Of a DNA stretch of 64,000 nt, positions 26,608-36,748 are shown one piece after another. This stretch comes from Heyndrickxia sporothermodurans. GTDB lineage: Bacteria > Bacillota > Bacilli > Bacillales > Bacillaceae_C. The notes under the pieces are model-generated. The model ran no database searches, was not told the origin of the DNA, and saw only the letters and a program-made list of their open reading frames with translations. The DNA is taken from assembly GCA_018333075.1 (NCBI GenBank), contig BORH01000002.1, positions 389,667-453,666 on the forward strand, read 5' to 3'. The translations under genes and the position numbers were made by a program. How positions within the stretch are numbered: position 1 is the first letter of the stretch; every line of letters begins with the position of its first letter.

Positions 26608-27242
26608 TTATTTTCATCCCCTTTAATTAATTTCCCTTTAAATCCTAAAATTAATATTTCAACTGATTCATCAAATGTCTCAATTAATCTTTCCATTAAT
26701 ACTTCTACCGGCTCATGTAGATAAGAATATGTGTTAATAATTCCATTTAAGTGATAGAAAAATATTCTTGAAAAACTTAGTAATTGTTTTTCATCTTCAA
26801 TATTCAAGCATTCCTGTAGCATTTGTTTAATCATTTCAAATAATTTAATTCTAAGTTTATTTATCTCTAATTCAGGATCATCCTCATCCACTCTTGTTGA
26901 TTTAGCATTAATAAAAACAAAATACATATTTTGGTTTAATAAACTAAACCGAATGAACTCACTACTAATTTTTTTTAATCGTTCAATTGAAGATAAAGTT
27001 GTTTTTTCAGAAATTTGTACTAACTGTTGATATAATTCTAATAATCTTGGCATGGATAACTGATGAAGTAATGCTTCTTTATCTTTAAAGTAAATATAGA
27101 TAGTGGTATGGGAACAACCTGCCTTTTTAGCAATTTGCCGCATTGTAACTGAATCAAATCCTTGATTAGAAAATAATTCTTTTGCAGCCGATAAAATCAT
27201 TCTCTTCGTTTCTTCTGAGCGCATTTCCTTTTTATTTACCAT
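26604..27242 (-). CDS. TetR/AcrR-family transcriptional regulator
   Basis: 212 residues with an N-terminal TetR helix-turn-helix (ILSAAKELFSNQGFDSVTMRQIAKKAGCSHTTIYIYFKDKEALL). The C-terminal ligand domain is family-typical but not assignable. It leads a two-gene unit with the MBL hydrolase. Just upstream are three AACC-N3-GGTT dyads that are very likely its operator, pointing to autorepression of the pair. Confidence 0.9.
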   Translation of the reverse strand: MVNKKEMRSEETKRMILSAAKELFSNQGFDSVTMRQIAKKAGCSHTTIYIYFKDKEALLHQLSMPRLLELYQQLVQISEKTTLSSIERLKKISSEFIRFSLLNQNMYFVFINAKSTRVDEDDPELEINKLRIKLFEMIKQMLQECLNIEDEKQLLSFSRIFFYHLNGIINTYSYLHEPVEVLMERLIETFDESVEILILGFKGKLIKGDENK

Positions 27243-27270
27243 AAGCTTTAATCACTCTTTCTATTTTTAT

Positions 27271-27314
27271 AACCACCGGTTACTAACCGTTGGTTATATT
27301 ATAACCGATGGTTA
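27271..27314. promoter_or_regulatory. Triple-dyad operator of the TetR-type regulator
   Basis: Three copies of the palindrome AACC-N3-GGTT at 27271-27281, 27285-27295 and 27303-27313. The last extends to TAACCGATGGTTA. They start 29 bp before the regulator gene, in the promoter region. TetR proteins bind dyads of this size as dimers, so this is the probable autoregulatory site. Confidence 0.75.
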
Positions 27315-27556
27315 GTAATAAATCAATAGGTTTTTTTATTTATTTTCAAAATATTTATTTTGTGGGGAAATATATGTTTATTTAAATCTAGTAATCAATC
27401 AAGTAGTTTTATATTTTGGCGTTCGCTATCTTTTTTGGGGCGTAGCCCGCTTTTTTTATGTCGTTGACCGCTCATTATCGGGCGTAATCTTCATAAATTG
27501 GCGCATAGATCTTAAACAATGCAATTTTTTCTTCATTAGCTATTTTCTATAGAAAA
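27315..27556. other. Gene-free interval between the TetR promoter and the argH terminator
   Basis: About 240 bp without an ORF. One section (27418-27490) is richer in G+C than its surroundings and contains GGGC-GTA-GCCC followed by a T7 run on the plus strand, which looks like a terminator without a visible plus-strand gene ahead of it. Nothing else is recognised. Confidence 0.35.
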
Positions 27557-27581
27557 AGACCCATTCATAATGAACAGGTCT
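27557..27581 (-). terminator. Terminator of the arginine cluster (after argH)
   Basis: On the minus strand, a stem AGACC-TTCAT / ATGAA-GGTCT interrupted by a 2x2 internal mismatch, followed by TTTTTCTAT. It lies 10 bp downstream of the argH stop. Confidence 0.7.
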
Positions 27582-27591
27582 ACCTTAATCG

Positions 27592-28965
27592 TTATTTCAT
27601 TTTATGTTCAGCTAATTGAATTTGCTGTAGTACTTGTGAAATAGATGTCCCACCAAAGCTGTTTCTTGCCTCTACAACATGCTTTGGCTGAAGAACTTTA
27701 AAAATATCTTCTGCAAATAAAGAACTAAATTGTTGATATTCATCTAAAGTTAGTTCAAAAAGATATTTATTGTGTTGAATAGCATAAAGAACAGTTTTTC
27801 CAATAATTTCATGCGCCTGACGGAAAGGGAGTCCTTTTGTAACTAAGTAGTCTGCTAAATCTGTTGCATTGGAATAATCCTGTGAAACAGCAGAATACAT
27901 TTTTTCCTTATTTACCACCATTGTTTCAATCATCGGAGCTAATAATCGAAGAGAACCATTTAGTGTTTCCACCGTATCCAGCATTCCTTCTTTATCTTCC
28001 TGCATATCCTTATTATAAGCTAATGGTAAGCCTTTTAGTACGGTTAATAGTCCAATTAGATTTCCATATACTCTTCCTGTTTTGCCACGCAAAAGCTCGG
28101 GAACATCTGGGTTCTTCTTTTGTGGCATAATACTAGATCCAGTACAAAATGAATCATCTAATTCAATAAATTGATATTCCTGACTTGACCATATGACTAA
28201 TTCTTCTGATATTCTAGAAATATGTGTCATGATGATAGATGCGATTGATAAAAATTCCACGATAAAATCTCTGTCGCTAACTGCATCTAAGCTATTCGGA
28301 TAAACTGTTTCAAACCCTAACAGTTCTGCTGTTCGATTTCTATCAATTGGGAAAGTTGTACCCGCAAGTGCACCCGCCCCCAATGGAAGCCAATTGATTC
28401 TCTTTATACTATCCACTAATCTTTCCTTATCTCTTTCAAACATCCAAAAGTAAGCGAGTAAATGATGGGCAAATAAAATTGGTTGAGCTCTTTGTAAATG
28501 TGTATATCCAGGCATAATTGTTTCAGTATGTTCCTTTGCCTGTATAAGTAATGCATTCTGAACACTTTTAACTAGTTCAATTAATTCCAATGTTTGCTTC
28601 CGTAAATAAAGGTGCATATCTGTAGCTACTTGATCATTTCTGCTTCTTCCTGTATGCAGTTTTCCTCCAACAGGTCCAACTTCTTCTAATAAAAGTTTTT
28701 CAATATTCATATGAATATCTTCATCTTCAACAGAAAATTGAACCTCATTATTCAGTATCTGTTTCTCAATTTTTTTCAATCCTTGCTTAATTACTTCGAC
28801 ATCATCCATTGGAATAATTTCGCATTCACCAAGCATTTGAACATGTGCTAAACTGCCTTCAATATCTTCTAACGCGAGCTTTTGATCAAATGAAATAGAG
28901 GCAGTAAAGCTCTCAACTAATTCATTTGTTTCCTTTGTAAAGCGTCCGCCCCAAAGCTTACTCAT
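27592..28965 (-). CDS. argH: Argininosuccinate lyase
   Basis: Last step of arginine synthesis: argininosuccinate to arginine and fumarate. The fumarase/aspartase signature [12 protein letters not shown] (mobile loop with catalytic Ser) is present, with [12 protein letters not shown], and [11 protein letters not shown]. 457 residues is normal. The true ATG at 28965 (MSKLWGGRF) has GGAGG 7 nt upstream; the frame extends 7 codons further without support. It follows argG by 24 bp and shares its transcript. Confidence 0.96.
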   Translation of the reverse strand: MSKLWGGRFTKETNELVESFTASISFDQKLALEDIEGSLAHVQMLGECEIIPMDDVEVIKQGLKKIEKQILNNEVQFSVEDEDIHMNIEKLLLEEVGPVGGKLHTGRSRNDQVATDMHLYLRKQTLELIELVKSVQNALLIQAKEHTETIMPGYTHLQRAQPILFAHHLLAYFWMFERDKERLVDSIKRINWLPLGAGALAGTTFPIDRNRTAELLGFETVYPNSLDAVSDRDFIVEFLSIASIIMTHISRISEELVIWSSQEYQFIELDDSFCTGSSIMPQKKNPDVPELLRGKTGRVYGNLIGLLTVLKGLPLAYNKDMQEDKEGMLDTVETLNGSLRLLAPMIETMVVNKEKMYSAVSQDYSNATDLADYLVTKGLPFRQAHEIIGKTVLYAIQHNKYLFELTLDEYQQFSSLFAEDIFKVLQPKHVVEARNSFGGTSISQVLQQIQLAEHKMK

Positions 28966-28989
28966 TATATTGCCTCCTACTACCATTTA

Positions 28990-30201
28990 CTATTTGGTTA
29001 TTGGTTGTTTTGAATGAATTTCTGAATAAACCTTTGTCGGTAATCCCCATAATTTAATGAATCCAACTGCTGCATTATGATCAAACATATCCCCTTTAGA
29101 ATATGTAGCTAGTTCCTCGTTATATAGACTGTATGGAGATTGACGACCAACTACTATATGTGTCCCTTTTAATAATTTCACACGAACTTTACCTGTTACT
29201 GTTTTTTGTGTTTCTTCAACGAACGCATCAAGAGCGGGTTTCAATGGTGAATACCATAAGCCTTCATAAATAATTTTCGCCAATTGTTGTTCAACCATTG
29301 TCTTAAATTGGGTTACTTCACGTGGAAGCGTTAAAAACTCTAATTCTTTATGCGCATTTATTAATAATAATGCAGCCGGGTTTTCATATACTTCGCGTGA
29401 TTTAATACCTACTAGACGGTTTTCAATATGATCGATTCTACCGATTCCGTGGTTACCTGCAAGTTCATTTAAGTTTTCGATGATATCTACTAATCCCATT
29501 GATTGATCGTTTAATGCAACCGGTACCCCTTGATTAAATGCGATTTCAACATATTCCGCCACATCAGGTGTTTTTTCAATTGGATTAGTCCATTCAAATG
29601 CCTCTTCAGGCGCTTCATTCCAAGGGTTTTCCAACACACCTGCTTCACATGCTCTCCCCCAAATATTTGCATCTATTGAAAAAGGATTATCTAAATCAAT
29701 AGGAATAGGTATTTTATGCTTTTTGGCAAATTCAATTTCCTCATCACGAGTCATCCCCCATTCACGAACAGGAGCAACAACTTTTAATGTAGGGTCCAAT
29801 GCTTGAATGGAAACTTCAAATCGAACTTGATCATTCCCCTTACCTGTACATCCATGAGCAACAGCAACCGCCCCCTCTTGATGTGCTACTTCCACTAGTA
29901 GCTTAGAAATTAACGGACGGCTTAATGCAGATGATAACGGGTATTTGCCTTCATAAAGTGTGTTTGCCTTTAAACTTGGTAAAATGTAATCTTTTGCTAA
30001 CATTTCTTTTCCATCAACCATTACCGCCTTAATTGCACCTACGTCAAGTGCTTTTTGACGAATAAATTCTAAATCTTTTCCTTCACCAACATCAATTCCT
30101 AGAGCAATTACATCATATCCATATTTTTCTTGTAACCATTTTATTGAAACAGATGTATCTAAACCACCTGAATATGCTAATACAATTTTTTCTTTAGTCA
30201 T
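28990..30201 (-). CDS. argG: Argininosuccinate synthase
   Basis: Joins citrulline and aspartate using ATP. N-terminal PP-loop [12 protein letters not shown], then [13 protein letters not shown] and [17 protein letters not shown], as in all bacterial ArgG. 403 residues from the ATG at 30201, which follows AAAGGAGAGATAAAC; the longer frame to 30255 would run through its own promoter. Transcribed with argH from the ARG-box promoter described next. Confidence 0.96.
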   Translation of the reverse strand: MTKEKIVLAYSGGLDTSVSIKWLQEKYGYDVIALGIDVGEGKDLEFIRQKALDVGAIKAVMVDGKEMLAKDYILPSLKANTLYEGKYPLSSALSRPLISKLLVEVAHQEGAVAVAHGCTGKGNDQVRFEVSIQALDPTLKVVAPVREWGMTRDEEIEFAKKHKIPIPIDLDNPFSIDANIWGRACEAGVLENPWNEAPEEAFEWTNPIEKTPDVAEYVEIAFNQGVPVALNDQSMGLVDIIENLNELAGNHGIGRIDHIENRLVGIKSREVYENPAALLLINAHKELEFLTLPREVTQFKTMVEQQLAKIIYEGLWYSPLKPALDAFVEETQKTVTGKVRVKLLKGTHIVVGRQSPYSLYNEELATYSKGDMFDHNAAVGFIKLWGLPTKVYSEIHSKQPITK

Positions 30202-30225
30202 GTTTATCTCTCCTTTGCATAAATA

Positions 30226-30255
30226 ATTATATACATGAATTTTTATGCATGTCAA
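30226..30255 (-). promoter_or_regulatory. argGH promoter with ArgR operator in the spacer
   Basis: On the minus strand: minus 35 TTGACA (30250-30255), an 18-nt spacer, and minus 10 TATAAT (30226-30231), both consensus. The 18-bp dyad CATGCATAAAAATTCATG (30234-30251) fills the spacer and overlaps the minus 35. It closely fits the Bacillus ARG box. A further TTATGCA half-site lies just downstream. ArgR with arginine would block RNA polymerase directly. Confidence 0.85.
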
Positions 30256-30297
30256 TCAAAAAAATATAGAATTGTATTTTCATATATTACAAACTTA

Positions 30298-31260
30298 TTA
30301 TTGCATTAATGCTCTTAATATTGCTTTTTGTGCATGGAGACGATTTTCTGCTTCATCCAATACTACTGAATGTTCACCGTCAATGATGGATCCAGCTACT
30401 TCTTCCTCTCGATGAGCCGGCAAACAGTGTAAAAATATAAAATCATCCTTTGCATATTTGCATAACATTTCATTCACCTGATAGGCCTTGAAATCAGTCA
30501 ATCTTTTTTTAGTTTCATTTTCCTGCCCCATACTTGTAAACACATCTGTAACCACCACATCAGCATCCTGAATCATTATTTGTGGATTTTCACCTATTTC
30601 TATACTTGAACCAAATTTTTTTGCATCCTTTTGAGCATTACTTACAATTGCTTTATTCGGTTCATATCCCTTTGGACATGCGATAGAAATATTCATCCCT
30701 ACCTTTGCAGCACCTTCAATTAAGGAATGGCACATATTATTATTTGCATCGCCTACAAAACACATTTTTAATCCATTCAATTTTCCTTTATACTCATATA
30801 TAGTTAATAAATCTGCCAACACCTGTGTAGGATGATGCATGTCAGTTAATCCATTTATTACAGGTACAGTAGCATGCTGTGCAAAGTCTTCTATTAATTC
30901 ATGTTGAAAGGTTCGAATCATTAGTCCATCCACATACCGAGACAATACTTTTGCTGTATCTTCTATTGTTTCTCCTCTTCCTAGCTGTAAATCCTTCGAA
31001 CTTAAAAAAATAGCATTTCCACCTAGCTGAAGCATTCCTATTTCAAATGAAACTCGTGTACGAGTGGAAGCTTTTTCAAATATCATTCCAAGGACCTTAC
31101 CTTTGAGATAAGCATGTGGTTTTCCTGACTTCTGTAGCTTTTTCATTTTACTGGCATCTTCAATTAAGAAGTGCACTTCGTCGCTGGTTAATTGACTTAT
31201 AGTCAAAAAATGCGAGATTTTTAATTCCTTATTATTCTCAAACTGAATTAGATTAGACAT
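30298..31260 (-). CDS. argF: Ornithine carbamoyltransferase
   Basis: Carbamoyl phosphate plus ornithine to citrulline. Carbamoyl-phosphate loop ASTRTR, ornithine/Cys motif FLHCLPAHR, and HHPTQVLADLLT are all present. 320 residues from MSNLIQFENN; the ATG at 31260 has GAAGGGAAAG upstream. An alternative ATG at 31278 overlaps the carB stop (ATGA) and cannot be excluded. Ends the argCJBD-carAB-argF run; about 96 bp separate its stop from argG. Confidence 0.95.
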   Translation of the reverse strand: MSNLIQFENNKELKISHFLTISQLTSDEVHFLIEDASKMKKLQKSGKPHAYLKGKVLGMIFEKASTRTRVSFEIGMLQLGGNAIFLSSKDLQLGRGETIEDTAKVLSRYVDGLMIRTFQHELIEDFAQHATVPVINGLTDMHHPTQVLADLLTIYEYKGKLNGLKMCFVGDANNNMCHSLIEGAAKVGMNISIACPKGYEPNKAIVSNAQKDAKKFGSSIEIGENPQIMIQDADVVVTDVFTSMGQENETKKRLTDFKAYQVNEMLCKYAKDDFIFLHCLPAHREEEVAGSIIDGEHSVVLDEAENRLHAQKAILRALMQ

Positions 31261-31274
31261 TTTTTTCTTTCCCT

Positions 31275-34200
31275 TCATGGTTGATTAGCGATACATTTTT
31301 TATAGTCATTTAACGACTTTACCGAAACATTGCTTTTTTTCGGTATAGCGATAAATGATTCAAAGGTATCTAGTGATGTGTAAAGCGGAATATTATAACG
31401 TAGTGCTAATTCCCTAATAAAAAATCCGATCGTTTCCTTATCGTTTCCTTTTTCAGGAATCACTATTGCTCCAGATAATGTTTCGTTTTTAAACATTTCA
31501 TGCAGTTTTTTTGTATCTTTTTCAATATTTATTGCGTTAATTCCATTTTGTTTTAATAATTGTGCTGTTCCTTGAGTTGCTAGGATACGTATGCTTTTAG
31601 GTTTCAACTTTATGATTGTTTGCAAAAAGCTTGCTTTTTCACGATTAGCAATGGAACAAAAAATAGTTGGTATTTTTTCTTTTACTTTTTTTGTATTTTC
31701 TGAAATTTTATAAAATGCGTCTTGATAATTATCACCTAAGCCGAGAATTTCCCCTGTAGATTTCATCTCTGGTCCTAAAATCGGATCAACCCCCTGCAAT
31801 TTTTTAAAGGAAAAGATTGGTGCTTTTACTGCTGTATAAGGTATTTCCGCTTCTAACCCAGTTTTTTTCAATGACTGATCTAATTGTACCGCTACCCCTA
31901 ATTCGATAATTGGTATATTTGTTATTTTACTTAAAATTGGTACAGTTCTTGAAGCACGCGGATTCACTTCAAGACAGTAAATTTGGTTACGGTCAATAAC
32001 AAATTGTATGTTAGCTACTCCGACAATTCCCGCTTCAAGGCAAATTTTTTCAGTAAAGTCGAGAATCTGTTCTTTTTGAGATTCTGTTAAGCTTTGTGGA
32101 GGATAAACACTAATACTATCTCCAGAATGCACTCCTGCTTTTTCGATATGCTCAAATATTCCAGGAATGTAAACATTCTGTCCATCACAAATACAGTCTA
32201 GCTCACATTCTAAGCCCGGCAAATACTGATCGATTAATAATGGCCATGTTCGTTCATCAGAAAATTGTAATGCTCGAACGTACTTCTCAAGCTCTTCTGG
32301 ATGATATATAATCGACATCGATTGTCCGCCGATTACATAAGATGGACGAACTAGAACAGGAAAACCTAATCGTTGGGCTGCTGATTTCAACATATTATTA
32401 TTTAATGCAATTTCGCCTTTAATATGTGGAATGTCTAATTTATTCAACAAGCGATAAAACTGGTCACGATCCTCAAGTAAATCAATAGATTCAACTGATG
32501 TTCCATATATATTCATACCTGCATCTCTAAGACTTTCTGCTAAATTAATAGCTGTTTGACCTCCAAATTGAATAAATACACCATCTGGTTTTTCTTTTTC
32601 AACAATATGGAGCAAGTCCTCTGTCGTTAATGGTTCAAAATATAATTTATCTGCAATCGAATAATCTGTACTAACCGTTTCAGGGTTATTATTGACGACA
32701 ATTGCTTCATATCCGAATTTCTTTAATGCTAAAACAGCATGAACACTGCAATAATCAAATTCAATTCCTTGCCCTATTCGAATAGGTCCTGAACCTATAA
32801 TTAACGCTTTCTTACAATTTCTTACTTCTACTTCATCCTTTCCGTGCCATGTTGAATAAAAATAAGGTGTCTCAGCTTCAAATTCACCTGCACAGGTATC
32901 AACTAATTTATAGGATGGTATAAGATGGTTTTCTATTCTTTTATTTCTTACTTCTTCTTCCTTACAACCAATTAAATGGCTTATATACTGATCTGACAAA
33001 TTAAAGCTTTTAGCTTTAGTCAACCATTCTATTGGAATATCAAAAATAGAAAACGATTGTAAGGATTTCTCAAAATCTATCATTCCTCTAATCTTACTTA
33101 AAAACCAATGATCCATACTTGTTATTTCTTTTACTACTTCAAGTGTCACCCCTCTTCTAAATGCTTCTGCAATAGCAAATAATCGTAGGTCAGTAGCATT
33201 ACGAATATGATAATAAAGATCATCTAATGATGTATCCTTAATCATTGGATGCGATAATCCGCAGACCTTGTATTCTAACGATCTAATTCCTTTATTAAGA
33301 GCTCCCTCAAACGTTCGATCAATGGCCATCGTTTCTCCAGTTGCTTTCATCTGTGTTCCGAGTTTTCTATTCGCATTAAAAAATTTATCAAAGGGGAATC
33401 GTGGTATTTTTACAACGATATAATCAAGTGCTGGCTCAAATGATGCGAACGTATTTCCCGTAACCGGATTGATGATTTCATCTAAGTGATAACCAATTGC
33501 ACATTTTGTTGCAATTTTCGCAATCGGATAACCTGTGGCCTTCGAAGCAAGTGCTGAAGAGCGACTAACCCTTGGGTTAACCTCAATAATATAATATTGA
33601 TTGGAACCTGGATTTAACGCAAATTGAATATTACATCCTCCTATCACACCTAATGAACGGATCACTTTTAATGATGCTTTACGTAGAATTTGATATTGTT
33701 CATCTGAAAGTGTTTGTGATGGAGCAACAACAATTGAATCACCTGTATGAACGCCAACTGGATCCATGTTTTCCATATTACATACAATAATGCATGTATC
33801 ATTAGCATCTCTAATCACTTCATATTCTATTTCTTTCCACCCTTTAATGCTTCGTTCCACTAGCACTTGATGAATAGGACTTAAAGATAAACCGTTTTTT
33901 AATATATCTTTCAATTCTTCAATATTATTAGCAAAACCTCCTCCTGCACCACCAAGTGTATAAGCAGGACGAATGATTACAGGGAAACCAATTTTTTCAA
34001 CAAATTCAATTCCTGCTTCAACATTATGAACAATCAATGATTCAGGAATAGGTTCATTAATGGATAGCATAAGTTCCCTAAACTTTTCACGATCTTCACC
34101 ATTTTGAATGGATTGTACAGAGGTTCCTAATAATTTAACTTTATACTTTTCAAGAAGTTTTTGTTCATATAACTCTACAGAAATATTTAAGCCTGTTTGA

Positions 34201-34475
34201 CCGCCTAACGTTCCGATGATTCCATCTGGTTTTTCCTTCTTGATAATCTCTTCTACAATCTCCACCGTAATAGGCTCGATGTATATTCGATCGGCAATCT
34301 CATCATCAGTCATAATGGTAGCTGGATTGCTATTTAATAGAATCACTTCGATTCCTTCTTCTTTAAGTGCTAGGCAGCTCTGTGTTCCAGCATAATCAAA
34401 TTCTGCTGCTTGACCGATAATAATCGGTCCAGAACCAATGACTAACACTTTTTTGATGTCTTTATTGTAGGGCAT
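31275..34475 (-). CDS. carB: Carbamoyl-phosphate synthase, large subunit (arginine-linked)
   Basis: 1066 residues with the two homologous ATP-grasp halves: GSGPIIIGQAAEFDYAGTQ at the start and GSGPIRIGQGIEFDYCSVHA in the middle, each with IEVNPR / LEVNPRASR metal sites. A C-terminal MGS-like allosteric domain follows. Makes carbamoyl phosphate for ArgF using ammonia passed on from CarA. It overlaps carA by 14 nt, and its position inside the arg operon marks it as the arginine-specific enzyme rather than the pyrimidine one. Confidence 0.96.
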   Translation of the reverse strand: MPYNKDIKKVLVIGSGPIIIGQAAEFDYAGTQSCLALKEEGIEVILLNSNPATIMTDDEIADRIYIEPITVEIVEEIIKKEKPDGIIGTLGGQTGLNISVELYEQKLLEKYKVKLLGTSVQSIQNGEDREKFRELMLSINEPIPESLIVHNVEAGIEFVEKIGFPVIIRPAYTLGGAGGGFANNIEELKDILKNGLSLSPIHQVLVERSIKGWKEIEYEVIRDANDTCIIVCNMENMDPVGVHTGDSIVVAPSQTLSDEQYQILRKASLKVIRSLGVIGGCNIQFALNPGSNQYYIIEVNPRVSRSSALASKATGYPIAKIATKCAIGYHLDEIINPVTGNTFASFEPALDYIVVKIPRFPFDKFFNANRKLGTQMKATGETMAIDRTFEGALNKGIRSLEYKVCGLSHPMIKDTSLDDLYYHIRNATDLRLFAIAEAFRRGVTLEVVKEITSMDHWFLSKIRGMIDFEKSLQSFSIFDIPIEWLTKAKSFNLSDQYISHLIGCKEEEVRNKRIENHLIPSYKLVDTCAGEFEAETPYFYSTWHGKDEVEVRNCKKALIIGSGPIRIGQGIEFDYCSVHAVLALKKFGYEAIVVNNNPETVSTDYSIADKLYFEPLTTEDLLHIVEKEKPDGVFIQFGGQTAINLAESLRDAGMNIYGTSVESIDLLEDRDQFYRLLNKLDIPHIKGEIALNNNMLKSAAQRLGFPVLVRPSYVIGGQSMSIIYHPEELEKYVRALQFSDERTWPLLIDQYLPGLECELDCICDGQNVYIPGIFEHIEKAGVHSGDSISVYPPQSLTESQKEQILDFTEKICLEAGIVGVANIQFVIDRNQIYCLEVNPRASRTVPILSKITNIPIIELGVAVQLDQSLKKTGLEAEIPYTAVKAPIFSFKKLQGVDPILGPEMKSTGEILGLGDNYQDAFYKISENTKKVKEKIPTIFCSIANREKASFLQTIIKLKPKSIRILATQGTAQLLKQNGINAINIEKDTKKLHEMFKNETLSGAIVIPEKGNDKETIGFFIRELALRYNIPLYTSLDTFESFIAIPKKSNVSVKSLNDYKKCIANQP

Positions 34476-35553
34476 ATTGCATTACTCCTATTTGTTGATT
34501 TATTAGCTGATAAAATTGTTCAAAAATATATTCGGTGTCTGTCGGCCCTGGATGGGCTTCCGGATGAAATTGCACCGTAATGATTGGGAGCTTCCGATGT
34601 TTCATCCCTTCCACGGTTCCATCATTAACATGTTTAAAGGAAACGAAAAATTGCAACTCATCAATGGTTGAATCGATAACGTCATAGCCATGATTTTGTG
34701 ATGTAATAAACACTTTTCCAGTAGCAAGTTCTTTCACTGGATGATTACCACCACGATGGCCAAATGGTAATTTTCTCGTTTTTGCACCGTATGCTAAAGC
34801 AATTAATTGATGACCTAAACAGATCCCAAGTGTTGGATAGTTTTGTGTTAATGTTTTAATTTTTTTTAGTTGATTACCAACTGCCATCGGATCACCTGGT
34901 CCGTTACTAACAATGATTCCATCAGGCTTTAAAGCATTTATTTTTTCTAGTGGATAATGATACGGTACAATAGTCACTTTACATTTTGAACGTAAAAGAA
35001 AGGATAAAATTGACTTTTTAAATCCGAAATCCATTAAAATGATATGTGGACCATCATTCTGGTAGGTTAGTACTTTATTTGTTACTACGTGGTCAATAAG
35101 GTTATTGTTATCATGATCATTCGCAAAGAAATGCTTTTCATCAGATATAACTCCTTTAATCGCTCCTTTTTTCCGAATCGTTTTCACTAGTTCTCTCGTA
35201 TCCACGTTGGTAAGACATGGAATTTCATATTTTTTAAGCATAGTTAATATGGTTTCGTTAGATTTAAAATGGCTTGGATCAATGCATAGTTCACCAGTCA
35301 CAATCCCTTTTACATGTGGTACTACACTTTCTTCATAACAGTCATTCATTCCGTAATTACCTATTAATGGATAAGAAAAGACGACGAGTTGACCAGCATA
35401 GGAAGGGTCTGTCATGATTTCTTGATAACCTGTCATACTAGTATTAAATACGACTTCCCCACACACCCCTTTTGAATTTCCAACTAGTTTCCCTTCGAAT
35501 ATCTCTCCACTTTCAAGAATTAAATAACCTGTAGTAATTTTCTCTTCAGTCAA
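34462..35553 (-). CDS. carA: Carbamoyl-phosphate synthase, small (glutaminase) subunit
   Basis: Class I glutamine amidotransferase. N-terminal CPSase small-chain domain (VVFNTSMTGYQEIMTDPSY) and C-terminal GATase with nucleophile Cys in GICLGHQLIA and HPEAHPGPTD. The longest frame (35598) runs back into argD. A TTG at 35551-35553, directly after the argD stop and 9 nt behind GGAGG, is the likelier start and gives 363 residues, near the B. subtilis size. Overlaps carB at its 3' end. Confidence 0.94.
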   Translation of the reverse strand: MTEEKITTGYLILESGEIFEGKLVGNSKGVCGEVVFNTSMTGYQEIMTDPSYAGQLVVFSYPLIGNYGMNDCYEESVVPHVKGIVTGELCIDPSHFKSNETILTMLKKYEIPCLTNVDTRELVKTIRKKGAIKGVISDEKHFFANDHDNNNLIDHVVTNKVLTYQNDGPHIILMDFGFKKSILSFLLRSKCKVTIVPYHYPLEKINALKPDGIIVSNGPGDPMAVGNQLKKIKTLTQNYPTLGICLGHQLIALAYGAKTRKLPFGHRGGNHPVKELATGKVFITSQNHGYDVIDSTIDELQFFVSFKHVNDGTVEGMKHRKLPIITVQFHPEAHPGPTDTEYIFEQFYQLINQQIGVMQYALQ

Positions 35554-35554
35554 T

Positions 35555-36748
35555 TTATAGTTCCTCCACTTCTGATAATATCCTGTTGAAGATGTCAAAA
35601 AATTGATTTATTTCATCATCATTTACTGTTAATGGAGGTAAAATTCGAATGACATTCGGTCCTGCGGTCAATATAAGTAAATGTTCTTGTCTAGCAAGTT
35701 CAACGAGTTGATTAGCCTCTTTTTCTAAAACGATTCCGATTAATAAACCTTTTCCACGAATTTCCTTCACCAGTGAATGTTTTTGTTTCACCTCTTTTAA
35801 TTTACTCCATAATCTATTAATCTTTTCTTGGATAGTAGATAGAAGATTAGTAGAGAAAATCGTTTCTAAAGTTGCTAAACCAGCAGTAGCAGCTAATGGA
35901 TTCCCACCAAAAGTACTTCCATGAGTACCCGGCACAAATGCTTTAGCCACTTCATTCTTTGCTAACATTGCACCAATTGGGAATCCTGAACCTAGCCCTT
36001 TTGCAAGTGTCATAATATCTGGCTCAAATTGATAATGTTCGTAAGCAAATAACGTTCCTGTTCTTGCTAATCCAGTTTGAACCTCATCAACAATTAATAG
36101 GATGCTTTGCTTGTGACAAATCGAAACGAGCTTTTGTACCCATTCCTGATTTGCTGAAATGACTCCACCTTCACCTTGAATCATCTCTAACATAACTGCA
36201 CAAGGTTGGATATTTATTAATTGATCGAGAGCTTCCAAATCGTTATAAGGCAAATATTGAAAGCCAGGAATTAAAGGAGAAAATCCCTTTTGAACCTTTT
36301 CTTGACCAGTTGCAGTCAATGTAGCTAATGTACGGCCATGAAAAGATTGTTTAAAAGTAACAATCGTTGAGTTTTTGCTATTTCCGTTATTTGCATATAT
36401 TCTAACAAGCTTTATCGCTGCCTCGTTTGCTTCAGCACCACTATTGCAGAAAAAAACTTGATCAAAGCAACTATTCACTGTTAGGAGAGTGGCTAATTGC
36501 TCCTGAGTACCAATTTGGTATAAATTTGAGCAATGCCATAATTGATCTAATTGTTGAATAAGTGCTTGTTTTACACTTTCTGGAACATGACCAAGGTTAC
36601 AAGTAGCTATTCCAGATGTAAAATCTAAATATTTCACCCCGTTTTGATCCCAAACAAAGCTTCCTTTTCCTTTTACTAATTGAATTGGAGCACGATTATA
36701 TGTTTGCATTAAAGAGGATGAAATGGCATTTAAAGCATTTGTTAACAT
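35555..36748 (-). CDS. argD: Acetylornithine aminotransferase
   Basis: Class III PLP aminotransferase of 397 residues. FFCNSGAEANEAAIKL, LLIVDEVQTGLARTGTLFA and the PLP lysine in TLAKGLGSGFPIGAM identify it. Converts N-acetylglutamate semialdehyde to N-acetylornithine using glutamate as amino donor. ATG behind GGAGGGGATAAC; overlaps the end of argB by 7 nt. Confidence 0.95.
   Translation of the reverse strand: MLTNALNAISSSLMQTYNRAPIQLVKGKGSFVWDQNGVKYLDFTSGIATCNLGHVPESVKQALIQQLDQLWHCSNLYQIGTQEQLATLLTVNSCFDQVFFCNSGAEANEAAIKLVRIYANNGNSKNSTIVTFKQSFHGRTLATLTATGQEKVQKGFSPLIPGFQYLPYNDLEALDQLINIQPCAVMLEMIQGEGGVISANQEWVQKLVSICHKQSILLIVDEVQTGLARTGTLFAYEHYQFEPDIMTLAKGLGSGFPIGAMLAKNEVAKAFVPGTHGSTFGGNPLAATAGLATLETIFSTNLLSTIQEKINRLWSKLKEVKQKHSLVKEIRGKGLLIGIVLEKEANQLVELARQEHLLILTAGPNVIRILPPLTVNDDEINQFFDIFNRILSEVEEL

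Noticed and set aside
28990-30255. argG starting at 30255
   Set aside because: That start would place the consensus promoter and ARG box inside the coding sequence; the ATG at 30201 has a strong ribosome binding site and fits the family.
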